Shown one piece after another: positions 16,135 to 24,236 of a stretch of 64,000 bases of DNA. The stretch is from contig JADJXE010000001.1 in the NCBI GenBank assembly GCA_016716005.1, positions 1,067,001-1,131,000 on the forward strand. Direction: 5' to 3'. Source of the DNA: Acidimicrobiales bacterium. Its GTDB lineage: Bacteria > Actinomycetota > Acidimicrobiia > Acidimicrobiales > JADJXE01. Below the pieces are notes generated by a model. It saw nothing but the letters and a program-made list of their open reading frames with translations. It did no database searches and was not told where the DNA came from. Position numbers and translations under genes: made by a program. Every line of letters starts with the position of its first letter. The stretch's first letter is position 1.

Positions 16135-16371
16135 ATGAGGAAGCTTTTCCGCCCACGCAACCTGATCCTGCTCGGACTCGTCGTGGGCGTGGCCGTGGTC
16201 GTGGCCAAGAAGCTCGGCGGGGGCAGCGCCGAGGTCGACTACTCGGCGACCACGTCGTACACACCCACGTACACCCCGCCCGCCGAGACCACCGGGCCCA
16301 ACGGCGACGGTGGCGTCACCGAGGCCGCGGAGACGATCGTCGAGGAGTCGATCACCGACACCACCGACTGA
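16135..16371 (+). CDS. small single-pass membrane protein
   Basis: A 78-residue protein with a basic start (MRKLFRPRN), one membrane span (about residues 10-25) and a Thr/Pro-rich then acidic tail (residues 35-78) with tandem TYTP-like units. Excellent ribosome site (AGGGAGG, 6 nt spacing). Function unknown; the topology suggests an anchored or exported disordered tail. Confidence 0.75.
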   Translation: MRKLFRPRNLILLGLVVGVAVVVAKKLGGGSAEVDYSATTSYTPTYTPPAETTGPNGDGGVTEAAETIVEESITDTTD

Positions 16372-16376
16372 GCCCG

Positions 16377-16390
16377 GCCCCTCCCGGGGC
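16377..16390. terminator. weak hairpin between convergent genes
   Basis: 5-bp stem GCCCC/GGGGC with a 4-nt loop in the 20-bp gap between the small membrane protein gene and the convergent dehydrogenase gene. Short, so uncertain. Confidence 0.3.
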
Positions 16391-16391
16391 G

Positions 16392-17510
16392 CTAGGACGC
16401 GTCGTCGAGCAGGGCGCGCACGTCGGACTCGCCGGCGGGCCGCGGGCTGCGCTGCACCCGCGGGTCCGCCTGCGACAGCCTGGCCACCGCGTCGAGATCC
16501 TCGTCGGCGGCGCCCAGCGCCCGCAGGCGGGCGTCCAGCCCGGTGCGCGACACCACGGCCGCGACGGCCTCGGCCGGGTCGCCGGACCCGCCCAGCGCGG
16601 CGGCGATCGCCGTGGCCGCGTCCACGGGGATGGCCTCGGCCGTGAACCGGACGCTGTGCGCCAGCAGCGCGGCACCCGCCAGCCGGTGGGGGACGCCGGT
16701 GCGGCCGGCCACCAGCTGGGCGAGGGCGTGGTGCAGGCCGGCGGGGGCGTTGTGCAGGCTCCGCCCGCCGAGCACGGCCGCAACGAGCAGCTCGTCGCGG
16801 GCCCCCTCGTCGCCGTCGGCCAGCGCCGCCAGGCCGCGGCCGGCGGCGGCCACCGCCGCCAGAGCAACCGCCTGGGCCTCGGTCGAGCGGTCGGGCGCCC
16901 ACGCCGCCTCGACCCCGTGAGCGAGCGCGGTGAGCCCGGTCGCGGCGGCCAGCTGAGCCGGGACGTCGCGGCTCAACGCGGGATCGGCGACCACCGCGGA
17001 CGGTGCGCACGACGGGCTGCCGGCGGGCCGCATGGCCCGCGACCGCTGGTCGGTGATGGCGAAGAACGGGGTGACGGCGGCGCCCACGAAGGTGGTCGGC
17101 ACCGACACGTGGGGCAGCTGCGGGCGGTCGGCGAAGGTGCCGGCCGTGCCGCCGCCCTGCTGCTCGACGAAGAAGCAGACGGCCTTGGCCAGATCGACGG
17201 CCGAGCCGCCCCCGAACGACACGACACCGTCGACGGCCTCGCGGCGGGCCTCCACCACCCCCGCCTGCACCGCGCTCGCCGGCACGTGCGGCGGCGCGTC
17301 GGCCACGGCGGCCACCAGGAGGCGGCCGAGGAGCCGGGTGAGGCGCTCGCCGTCGGGCGAGCGCAGCCGGCCCTCGGTGGTGACGAGGAGCACCCGGCGG
17401 ACCCCCAGCACCCGCAGGAGCTCGGGGAGGGCGCGCAGCGCCCCCGCGCCGGCGACGACCTGCTGGGCCAGGCCGGTGTGGACCACGGGGTGGTCGGCGG
17501 CCCCGTCCAC
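16392..17510 (-). CDS. iron-type alcohol dehydrogenase / maleylacetate reductase family
   Basis: A 372-residue protein of the iron-containing dehydrogenase superfamily, closest to maleylacetate reductases. It has the NAD-binding VVSFGGGSAVDLAKAV segment, the VPTTF motif and a helical C-terminal domain with histidines (LAHGVEA, LHHALAQLVAG) where metal ligands lie. Maleylacetate reductase feeds chloroaromatic or resorcinol breakdown into 3-oxoadipate, but no ring-cleavage gene is nearby, so the substrate is uncertain. GTG 17510 is one base after the phosphatase stop. Confidence 0.8.
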   Translation of the reverse strand: MDGAADHPVVHTGLAQQVVAGAGALRALPELLRVLGVRRVLLVTTEGRLRSPDGERLTRLLGRLLVAAVADAPPHVPASAVQAGVVEARREAVDGVVSFGGGSAVDLAKAVCFFVEQQGGGTAGTFADRPQLPHVSVPTTFVGAAVTPFFAITDQRSRAMRPAGSPSCAPSAVVADPALSRDVPAQLAAATGLTALAHGVEAAWAPDRSTEAQAVALAAVAAAGRGLAALADGDEGARDELLVAAVLGGRSLHNAPAGLHHALAQLVAGRTGVPHRLAGAALLAHSVRFTAEAIPVDAATAIAAALGGSGDPAEAVAAVVSRTGLDARLRALGAADEDLDAVARLSQADPRVQRSPRPAGESDVRALLDDAS

Positions 17511-17511
17511 G

Positions 17512-18066
17512 TCAGCGGACCAGGGTGTCGGGGGCGGACGTGCCCAGCTCGACCACCCGCAACCGCCGGCCGTCGTGGTCGACCGTCGTGCGCGAGCAGT
17601 TGTCGGGCGCGAACACCACCACCCGGTCGTCGCCCAGGGCCCGCCCGACCACCGCGTTGATGGCCACGAAGTGGCTCACCACCACCGTGTCGGAGGTGAG
17701 CGAGAGGACGCGCTCGACCACGGCGTCGCGCCACGCCCCGTAGTCGGCGGCCAGGTCGGCCCAGGTGCCGGCCATGGCGGCGCGCAGCCAGGTGGTCCGC
17801 TCCTGCATGGGCACCCCCACCGGCGACGGGATCTCGGCCACGCCCGGATCGACCTCGGCGCGCACGCCCCAGCGTGCCTCGAGCGGCGCGGCCGTCTCGC
17901 GGGTGCGCCGGAGGGGACTGACGCGGATCGCCATGGGCTCGAGACGGCCAAGCTCGTCGGCCAGGGCCGTGGCCTGGGCCCGCCCCAGCCCGTCGAGCCC
18001 GGGGTCGGCGTGGACGTCCCAGCCCGCCGACGCCCGCCCGTGGCGCACCAGGATCAGCCGGGCCAC
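17512..18066 (-). CDS. histidine phosphatase family protein
   Basis: A 184-residue phosphoglycerate-mutase-like phosphatase. The catalytic LVRHG motif (residues 6-10) gives the phosphohistidine, and the second histidine is in VVVSHFVAIN (about 128-137). GTG 18066 is used because VARLILVRHG is the family start; it overlaps the PIG-L gene end by 13 bp. Substrate unknown. Likely co-transcribed with the PIG-L deacetylase and the iron-type dehydrogenase. Confidence 0.88.
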   Translation of the reverse strand: MARLILVRHGRASAGWDVHADPGLDGLGRAQATALADELGRLEPMAIRVSPLRRTRETAAPLEARWGVRAEVDPGVAEIPSPVGVPMQERTTWLRAAMAGTWADLAADYGAWRDAVVERVLSLTSDTVVVSHFVAINAVVGRALGDDRVVVFAPDNCSRTTVDHDGRRLRVVELGTSAPDTLVR

Positions 18067-18878
18067 GGCGCTCGACCGGCCCCGAACAGGTCGTCCTCGA
18101 CGATGCCGCCGGGCCGGTCGCGACGCCGGTACCACTCGGTGCCGAATGCCCTGGCGAAGACCTCGTCGGGCATCTGGAGGAAGAAGGAGTCCTCCGAGAT
18201 CTGGCTGGCGTGGGCGCGCATCGACGCCCGCTTCACGTCGAGGTACGCGCGCACGTCGACCGCGGTGGTGAGCTCGGCCTCGGGCAGCCCGAACGAGTCG
18301 GGGTCGATCGGGTCGTCGTCGGGGTCGGCCGCCTGGTCGGGCACGTCCAGGCCCGCCTCGCGCGCCGCCGCCTGCAGGCGCCGCATCTCGTCGCGGTTCA
18401 TGGTGGCCTCGTAGACGCGGGCGGTACCGGCCAGCTCGGCGGCTCGCAGCCCGACCCGGTGCACCTGGATGTGGTCCGGGTGCCCGTAGCCTCCGTGCCC
18501 GTCGTAGACGGTGAGGACGTCGGCCCGCTCGTCGGCGAGGATCGCGGCCAGCCTGCCGGCGGCCTCGTCGACGTCGGCCCGCCAGAAGCACCCGGGCAGG
18601 TCGTTCTCGAGCACGCCCATCATCCCCGAGTCGGTGTAGCCCAGGAACTCGACCCGCTGGACCCCGAGGAGCTCAGCCGATCGGAGCGTCTCCTGCACGC
18701 GGCGCTCGCCCAGCGGCTCGCCGTCGTCGAGGAAGCCGTCGGCCACCTCGCCGTGCTCCCCCCGAGTGGCCACCACCAGCACCACCCGGTGCCCGGCGGC
18801 GGCCGCCTTGGCCATCGTGCCGCCGGTGGCGATCGACTCGTCGTCCGGGTGGGCGTGGAAGCAGACCAGCGTGGCCAC
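18054..18878 (-). CDS. PIG-L/LmbE-family deacetylase (MshB/Mca-like)
   Basis: A 274-residue zinc-dependent N-acetylglucosamine deacetylase-fold protein. The zinc motif AHPDDE is near the N-terminus, with the distal GHPDHIQVH histidine segment. Relatives act in mycothiol synthesis (MshB) or mycothiol-conjugate cleavage (Mca); sequence alone does not decide which. GTG 18878 gives VATLVCFHAHPDDE, in register with homologues; GTG 18908 would add ten residues and overlap the racemase gene. Neither has a clear ribosome site. Confidence 0.85.
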   Translation of the reverse strand: MATLVCFHAHPDDESIATGGTMAKAAAAGHRVVLVVATRGEHGEVADGFLDDGEPLGERRVQETLRSAELLGVQRVEFLGYTDSGMMGVLENDLPGCFWRADVDEAAGRLAAILADERADVLTVYDGHGGYGHPDHIQVHRVGLRAAELAGTARVYEATMNRDEMRRLQAAAREAGLDVPDQAADPDDDPIDPDSFGLPEAELTTAVDVRAYLDVKRASMRAHASQISEDSFFLQMPDEVFARAFGTEWYRRRDRPGGIVEDDLFGAGRAPWPG

Positions 18879-18894
18879 GCGATCGGCCCGCGCC

Positions 18895-20043
18895 CTACTT
18901 GACGGCACCGGCGCCGCGCAGCGTGGCGATCTCCTCGGTCGAGAGGCCGCACCAGTCGGCCAGCACCTCGTCGGTGTGCTGGCCGGCGTGCGACGGCGGC
19001 CGCTGCACCTCCACCTCCGTCCGCGAGAACCGCGGCGCCGGCGCGGGCTGCGCGACGCCCGCCACCTCGATGAAGGTGCCCCGATGGCGGTTGTGGGGGT
19101 GCTCGATCGCCTCGGCCATGGTGAGCACCGGGGCGAAGCACACGTCGGTGGTCTCCATGGCCTCGCACCACTCGGCTCGCGTCTTCGACCGGAACACCTC
19201 GGCCAGGCGCTCCTTCAGGGCGGGCCACGCCGAGCGGTCCATCTGGCGGGCCAGGTCGGCATCGTCGGCCAGCCCGGTGCGAGCCAGGAGCTCGGCGTAG
19301 AACTGGGGCTCGATCGACCCGATGGACACGTACTCGCCGTCGGCGCACTCGTACACGTCGTAGAAGTGGGCGCCGGTGTCGAGGAGGTTGGTTCCCCGCT
19401 CCTCGCTCCAGATCCCCATGGCCCGGAAGGCGTGGAACATCGTCATCAGCACGGCGGCGCCGTCGACCATGGCCGCGTCGATCACCTGCCCGCGCCCCGA
19501 TCGCTGGGCCTCCAGGAGCCCGCACACCACGCCGTAGGCCAGCAGCATCCCGCCGCCGCCGAAGTCGCCGACCAGGTTCAGGGGCGGTGTGGGCGGCTGG
19601 CCCGAGCGACCCACGTGCGCCAGGGCACCGGCCAGCGCGATGTAGTTGATGTCGTGACCGGCGGCCTGCGCGTAGGGCCCGTCCTGGCCCCAGCCGGTCA
19701 TGCGACCGAACACCAGCCTCGGGTTGCGGGCCAGGCACACCTCGGGACCCACCCCGAGGCGCTCCATCACGCCGGGCCGGAACCCCTCGACGAGGGCGTC
19801 GGCCGACTCCACCAGGCGGAGCAGCGCCTCGACCCCGCCGGGGTTCTTCAGGTCGACCCCGATCGAGCGCCGGCCCCGCATGAGCGCGTCGGCCGGCGGA
19901 CGCTCCGGGTCTCCCCCGACGACGGACTGGGCCCGGTCGACGCGCACCACGTCGGCGCCCATGTCCGCCAGCATCATGGCGCAGAAGGGACCGGGCCCGA
20001 TGCCTGCCACCTCGATGACCTTCACGCCTGACAGCGGTCCCAC
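18895..20043 (-). CDS. alpha-methylacyl-CoA racemase-like CoA-transferase family protein
   Basis: A 382-residue family III (CaiB/BaiF) protein. The features fit alpha-methylacyl-CoA racemase (mycobacterial Mcr): the His in GHDINYIALAGAL, the Asp in NLVGDFGGGG and the Glu in the YECADGEY region correspond to the racemase acid/base residues. It would interconvert 2-methyl-branched acyl-CoA epimers for beta-oxidation of branched fatty acids or sterols. GTG 20043 follows GAGGAGG at 5 nt, with TAGCCT further upstream. Confidence 0.87.
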   Translation of the reverse strand: MGPLSGVKVIEVAGIGPGPFCAMMLADMGADVVRVDRAQSVVGGDPERPPADALMRGRRSIGVDLKNPGGVEALLRLVESADALVEGFRPGVMERLGVGPEVCLARNPRLVFGRMTGWGQDGPYAQAAGHDINYIALAGALAHVGRSGQPPTPPLNLVGDFGGGGMLLAYGVVCGLLEAQRSGRGQVIDAAMVDGAAVLMTMFHAFRAMGIWSEERGTNLLDTGAHFYDVYECADGEYVSIGSIEPQFYAELLARTGLADDADLARQMDRSAWPALKERLAEVFRSKTRAEWCEAMETTDVCFAPVLTMAEAIEHPHNRHRGTFIEVAGVAQPAPAPRFSRTEVEVQRPPSHAGQHTDEVLADWCGLSTEEIATLRGAGAVK

Positions 20044-20069
20044 GGCGACCTCCTCGACTGGTTGGGATG

Positions 20070-20075
20070 AGGCTA
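20070..20075 (-). promoter_or_regulatory. putative racemase promoter -10
   Basis: TAGCCT on the minus strand, about 26 nt before GTG 20043, between the hydrolase gene end and the racemase gene. Confidence 0.35.
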
Positions 20076-20094
20076 GCGAGGGGGCGCGTCGGCG

Positions 20095-20982
20095 TCAGCC
20101 GGACGCGGGGACCCGCTCGGTGTGGCGCACGATGGCGTCGACGATCGCCGGCCACAGCGGCTGGGGCAGGTCGTGGCCCATCTCGTCGAACACGAGCAGC
20201 TCCGCGCCCGGCACGAGCTCGGCGGTGTGCTCGCCGCCCGACACGCCCACGAGCGGATCGAGACGTCCGTGGATCACGAGGGTGGGCGCCGTCACGCCCG
20301 GCAGGCGGTCGTCGCGGCTCCCCGACGCCATGATCGCCACGAGCTGGCGACCGGTGCCCGCCGGGTAGAAGCAGCGGTCGTAGGCCTCGCTGGCGCGCCG
20401 GCGGGCCCGGGCCTCGTCGAAGAGCGCGGGGCTCCCGATGATCCTCGAGGCGACGATCGCCGCCTCGATGGCGCCCTCCCGGTCGGCGGGCGGGCGGTTG
20501 AGCAGCACCTCCATGGCCTCCGGCTGGGCGCCGCCCACGGCCCGGTTGCCGGTGGTCGACATGATCGACGTCATCGTGAGCACCCGGTCGGGATGCTCGA
20601 TCGCGATGGTCTGCACGATCATCCCGCCCATGGACGCGCCCACGACGTGGGCGGCGGGGAGGCCGAGCACGTCGAGCAGGCCCACAGCGTCGGCGGCCAT
20701 GTCGGACAGCGTGTACGGCGCGTCGATCACCTGGCCGCCGAGGGCCGCGGCCACCATGGCCAACACGTCGACCCGGGCGCCGTCGAGCTTGGTGGAGAGC
20801 CCGACGTCGCGGTTGTCGAACCGGATCACGAACCGCCCGCGGTCCGCCAGCAGCCGGCACAGGTCCGCGTCCCAGGAGGTCAGCTGGGCGCCCAGGCCCA
20901 TCACCAGGAGCACGGGCGGGTCGGCCGGGTCCCCGAACGTCTCGTACTCCAGCTCGATCCCGTTGGCGGCGGCGCGCGGCAT
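20095..20982 (-). CDS. alpha/beta-fold hydrolase
   Basis: A 295-residue hydrolase. It has the oxyanion-hole segment VMGLGAQ, nucleophile elbow GASMGG, a late Asp in HGRLDPLV and a His in DEMGHDLP, a complete triad. It resembles actinobacterial esterases annotated near polyketide methylesterases; substrate unknown. ATG 20982 is selected because a -35/-10 pair (TTGACC, 17 bp, CAGGAT) ends 7 nt before it. It is divergent from the LLM oxidoreductase across a palindromic operator. Confidence 0.87.
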   Translation of the reverse strand: MPRAAANGIELEYETFGDPADPPVLLVMGLGAQLTSWDADLCRLLADRGRFVIRFDNRDVGLSTKLDGARVDVLAMVAAALGGQVIDAPYTLSDMAADAVGLLDVLGLPAAHVVGASMGGMIVQTIAIEHPDRVLTMTSIMSTTGNRAVGGAQPEAMEVLLNRPPADREGAIEAAIVASRIIGSPALFDEARARRRASEAYDRCFYPAGTGRQLVAIMASGSRDDRLPGVTAPTLVIHGRLDPLVGVSGGEHTAELVPGAELLVFDEMGHDLPQPLWPAIVDAIVRHTERVPASG

Positions 20983-20989
20983 GCGGGGC

Positions 20990-21018
20990 ATCCTGGCGGG
21001 ACTTGACCGGATGGTCAA
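20990..21018 (-). promoter_or_regulatory. hydrolase promoter (-35/-10)
   Basis: On the minus strand: TTGACC (21018-21013), 17-bp spacer, CAGGAT (20995-20990), then 7 nt to ATG 20982. This is the best complete -35/-10 pair seen in the window and predicts a leaderless message. Confidence 0.55.
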
Positions 21019-21019
21019 G
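21002..21019. promoter_or_regulatory. 18-bp palindromic operator candidate
   Basis: CTTGACCGGATGGTCAAG: a perfect 7-bp inverted repeat around GGAT, in the 70-bp gap between divergent genes. It covers the -35 of the hydrolase promoter and lies 21 bp upstream of the LLM -10. The size and symmetry fit a TetR- or MarR-type dimer, which would shut both genes. The regulator is not encoded nearby. Confidence 0.6.
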
Positions 21020-21040
21020 GGACGGTGCCGGCAGCCCGGA

Positions 21041-21046
21041 TAGGGT
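21041..21046 (+). promoter_or_regulatory. putative leaderless -10 box (LLM oxidoreductase)
   Basis: TAGGGT ends 6 nt before ATG 21053; no Shine-Dalgarno sequence. Confidence 0.5.
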
Positions 21047-21052
21047 CCGCCC

Positions 21053-21976
21053 ATGACCGTCTTCGGGGTGCACGCCGGGCTCCAGAACACCGACACCGAC
21101 ACGCTGCGGGCGCTGTGGCGACGCATCGAGGAGCTCGGCTACGGCTGGATCTCGGTGTGGGATCACTTCTACTCGGCCGACCTGGCCGCCGAGGGCGGGA
21201 GCTGCCTCGAGGCCGTCGCCACCCACGCCGCGCTGGCGTGCGACACCTCCACGGTCCGCTGCGGCTCCCTGGTGTACTGCGTGCTCTACCGGAGCCCGGC
21301 CGTGCTGGCCAACGCCATCGCCACCATCGACCACCTCTCCGGCGGCCGGGCCGACCTCGGGCTCGGTGCCGGGTGGCACCAGCCCGAGTTCGAGGCCTTC
21401 GGCATCCCCTTCCCGGCGGCCAAGGTGCGCCTCGACATGCTCGAGGAGGCGGCGGCCTGCATCCGGGGCCTGCTCCGGGACGAGCGCACCACCTTCTCGG
21501 GGGAGCACTTCCGCCTCGACGACGCCCGCTGCGAGCCCCGCCCGCTGCAGGCCGACCTCCCGATCTGGATCGGGGGCAGCGGCGAGAAGCGCACGCTGCG
21601 CATCGTCGCCCGCCATGCCGACGGCTGGAACGTGCCGTTCGTGTCCCCCGAGCAGTTCGCGGCCAAGCGCGCGGTCCTGCTCCGCCACTGCGACGAGGTC
21701 GGTCGCGACCCGGGCGAGATCCGGTGCGCGGTCAACGTGGGGCTCGCCTGGACCGAGGAGAGCCTGCTCCACCAGTTCGGCGGCATCGCCGAGCTCGTGC
21801 GCCCCGGCGTGCTCGGGGGCAGCGACGAGGAGGTGCTCGAGCGCATCGGCGAGTACGTCGAGGCCGGCGCCGAACAGGTGAACATCGCGCTGCGGGCCCC
21901 CTTCGACGGCGAGGCCCTCGAACGGCTGGCCGACGCCCTCGCCCTCACCCCGGCGGCTCGGCCGGCAGCGGGCTGA
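21053..21976 (+). CDS. LLM-class F420-dependent oxidoreductase
   Basis: A 307-residue luciferase-like TIM-barrel flavin/F420 oxidoreductase. Typical segments are the SVWDHF strand, the RCGSLVYCVLYRSPAVLA stretch, DHLSGGRADLGLGAGW and PIWIGGSGEKRTLRIVARHADGWN. The family transfers hydride with coenzyme F420; the substrate is unknown. The message is predicted to be leaderless. Sharing an operator region with the divergent hydrolase suggests both belong to one inducible response. Confidence 0.9.
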   Translation: MTVFGVHAGLQNTDTDTLRALWRRIEELGYGWISVWDHFYSADLAAEGGSCLEAVATHAALACDTSTVRCGSLVYCVLYRSPAVLANAIATIDHLSGGRADLGLGAGWHQPEFEAFGIPFPAAKVRLDMLEEAAACIRGLLRDERTTFSGEHFRLDDARCEPRPLQADLPIWIGGSGEKRTLRIVARHADGWNVPFVSPEQFAAKRAVLLRHCDEVGRDPGEIRCAVNVGLAWTEESLLHQFGGIAELVRPGVLGGSDEEVLERIGEYVEAGAEQVNIALRAPFDGEALERLADALALTPAARPAAG

Positions 21977-21982
21977 CCCTCG

Positions 21983-22696
21983 TCACAGATCGCCGGCGTG
22001 CACCGGTCCCGGGCTGGCCGAGGGCACCCGCCGCTCGGCCCGCAGCCGGATCCCGTCGAGCATGGTGTGCTCCATCACCGTGTCGGCCGCGCCGACCAGG
22101 CCGAACAGCGGCCGGGCCCACCGGGGCGCGACGGTTGCCCGCACCCGCACCAGCAGCCGGGTGTCGCCGTGCTCCCCCGGCCGGAGCACGAACGCCCAGC
22201 TCGACTCCACGTACGGGCCGACGTGAGGGTCGAGCGGATCGACCTCCCGGCCGGTGACGGGGTGCCGGCACGAGTACAGCGCCAGGGCCCGGTCGGCCTC
22301 GAGCACCGCGACCCGCCACACGCCCATGCCCTCGTCGGCGCGGGGCCCGTCGGGGATCGGGTCGCCCACGGCCAGCTGCTGCAGGGCGGGCTCGAGGTGG
22401 TCGGCGCTGGGGCGGCCGTCGTCGTCGAACCGGTACCAGCTGTACCAGCCGGCCCTCCCGAACCCCATCTGCACGAGCCAGGGCCACACTGCGTGCGGGG
22501 GCGCCTGGATGGTCACGCCCCTCGTGGCCACCCACTGCGGCACGGGCACGAGATGGTCGCCGGGCAGGGCCAGACGGGCCTCGGCGGGCGTGACGCTCGG
22601 CCGCAGGAGTGCCGGCCGGGCCAGGCCGTAGGCCAGGTAGGCGGCATTCGTGCCGGGAGCGCTGGTCGCCACGGAGCGAGCGATGCGGCGGAGCAT
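21983..22696 (-). CDS. SRPBCC-like protein
   Basis: A 237-residue protein with a predicted START/SRPBCC-type ligand cavity fold: the VTIQAPPHAVWPWLVQMG opening strand-helix, a central beta region and the closing helix. Trp/Tyr-rich (GRAGWYSWYRFDDDG). The first 40 residues are basic and may contact membrane. ATG 22696 follows GGAGGTG at 8 nt. Convergent with the LLM gene (6-bp gap). Ligand unknown. Confidence 0.7.
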   Translation of the reverse strand: MLRRIARSVATSAPGTNAAYLAYGLARPALLRPSVTPAEARLALPGDHLVPVPQWVATRGVTIQAPPHAVWPWLVQMGFGRAGWYSWYRFDDDGRPSADHLEPALQQLAVGDPIPDGPRADEGMGVWRVAVLEADRALALYSCRHPVTGREVDPLDPHVGPYVESSWAFVLRPGEHGDTRLLVRVRATVAPRWARPLFGLVGAADTVMEHTMLDGIRLRAERRVPSASPGPVHAGDL

Positions 22697-22799
22697 CGGG
22701 CACCACCTCCGTGCCGATCCTGCCCCGCCGCGGCGCGCCCCGCCAGAGCCGGAGGTCCCGGCGGACGGCGGCGCGCCAGCCGGGCCCGCGGCGAGGGTC

Positions 22800-22805
22800 T
22801 ACCGT
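22800..22805 (+). promoter_or_regulatory. putative leaderless -10 box (GH1-galT-galK)
   Basis: TACCGT ends 7 nt before ATG 22813; no ribosome site seen. Confidence 0.5.
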
Positions 22806-22812
22806 GCGCTCG

Positions 22813-24222
22813 ATGAGCGAACCCTTCACCCTTCCCGAGGGGTTCCGGTTCGGTGTGGCCACCGCCGGGTTCCAGACCGAGGGCGGCTACAACGGCCCGG
22901 GCGAGCCCCGCAACAACTGGTTCGACTGGGAGGCGGCCGGTCGCGTCGAGCCCTCCGGCGACGCCCTCCGCTTCTGGGACGAGTACGAGCACCACCTCGA
23001 CCGGGCCGTGGCGGCGGGCTGCGACGCCTTCCGGCTGTCCGTCGAGTGGGCCCGGTGCGAGCCACACGAGGGCGACGTCGACACGACGGCCCTCGACCGC
23101 TACGCCGCGATCCTCGACGCCTGCCACCAGCGGGGCCTCGAGCCCCTCGTCACCCTGCACCACTTCACCCACCCCCACTGGATGGGGCCGGACCTCTGGC
23201 TCGACGCCGACTCGCCCGAGCGGTACGCGGGTTGGGTGCGCACGGCCGTGAGCCGTCTCCGGGCACACTGCCGCAGCTGGGTGACGATCAACGAGATCAA
23301 CATCCTGGCCCTGCAGACGTACGTCACCGGCGACTTCCCACCGGGCCGGCGCCTGAAGACGAACGAGGCCACCCGTGCCATCGACCACCTGCTGGCTGCG
23401 CACGTGCTCGGGTACGCCGAGATCAAGGCGTTGCAGCCGGAGAGCGTGGTCGCCACCAACAACTACTCGTTCTCCGTCTACGAGCTCGACCGCCTCGCCA
23501 TCGACGTGCTCCTCGCCCGCCACCACGACGTGGCCCGCGACGAGCTCGGCCCGTGGCTGCTCGCCCGTCGCGACGCGCACGACCTGGCGACCGCGACCAC
23601 GGCCGGCACCGAGACCGTCCTCCGGCGATGGGCCCGGTCCGCGGTGCCGCTCGAGCATGCGCTCCCCCGCGCCGTGTCGGCGGTGTTCGACAGCACCCAC
23701 CCGTGCACCCTCGACGTGACCCAGGTCGACTACTACAACCCCCTCGTGGCCTCCCACGTTCGGCTGCCCGGCCATCGCACGGCCGGCGGCCGGGTCTGGA
23801 CGCCGGCCCGGAGGCTGTGGGACGACCCGCCCGACCCCACCGGGTTCTCCCGGTACGTGCGCATGAACGTCGAGCCCGGGCTCCCGGTCTGGGTGGTGGA
23901 GAACGGCCTCTGCAACCGGGTGCGGCGGGGCCGCTCCTACCCCCGCCTCGACGGCTGGGACCGGGTCCGCTACCTGCGGGAGCACCTCAGAGAGGTGGTG
24001 CGCCTCCTCGACGGGGGCGTGCCCGTCGGCGCGTACTACCACTGGTGCCTGGCCGACAACTACGAGTGGGGCAGCTACGAGCCGCGCTTCGGCCTGTACG
24101 GCGTCGACCGGTCCCGCGGCCTGCGATGGACCGACTCGGACGCCATGGGCGGCGACGCGGCCGGCGCGTTCCGCCGCATCGCCGACGGCCTCCGCGCCGG
24201 CGACCGCTCGGTGCTGGGCTGA
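22813..24222 (+). CDS. glycoside hydrolase family 1 protein
   Basis: A 469-residue TIM-barrel beta-glycosidase. The acid/base is Glu161 in TINEIN (usual TFNEP; the Pro is lost) and the nucleophile is Glu363 in VVENGL (usual ITENG). The entry strand FRFGVATAGFQTEGG and the LSVEWARCEP, PLVTLHHFTHP and VGAYYHWCLADNYEW segments are family-typical. It heads a GH1-galT-galK operon, which favours a beta-galactosidase-like activity supplying galactose. No signal peptide, so the substrate must enter the cell. Leaderless-type promoter. Confidence 0.9.
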   Translation: MSEPFTLPEGFRFGVATAGFQTEGGYNGPGEPRNNWFDWEAAGRVEPSGDALRFWDEYEHHLDRAVAAGCDAFRLSVEWARCEPHEGDVDTTALDRYAAILDACHQRGLEPLVTLHHFTHPHWMGPDLWLDADSPERYAGWVRTAVSRLRAHCRSWVTINEINILALQTYVTGDFPPGRRLKTNEATRAIDHLLAAHVLGYAEIKALQPESVVATNNYSFSVYELDRLAIDVLLARHHDVARDELGPWLLARRDAHDLATATTAGTETVLRRWARSAVPLEHALPRAVSAVFDSTHPCTLDVTQVDYYNPLVASHVRLPGHRTAGGRVWTPARRLWDDPPDPTGFSRYVRMNVEPGLPVWVVENGLCNRVRRGRSYPRLDGWDRVRYLREHLREVVRLLDGGVPVGAYYHWCLADNYEWGSYEPRFGLYGVDRSRGLRWTDSDAMGGDAAGAFRRIADGLRAGDRSVLG

Positions 24223-24236
24223 CCGACGGGCGCCCC

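Noticed and set aside
18620..21772. Very long antisense open frames (up to 1050 codons) opposite real genes
   Set aside because: High GC suppresses stop codons; these frames lack domains and lie opposite clearly recognised genes.
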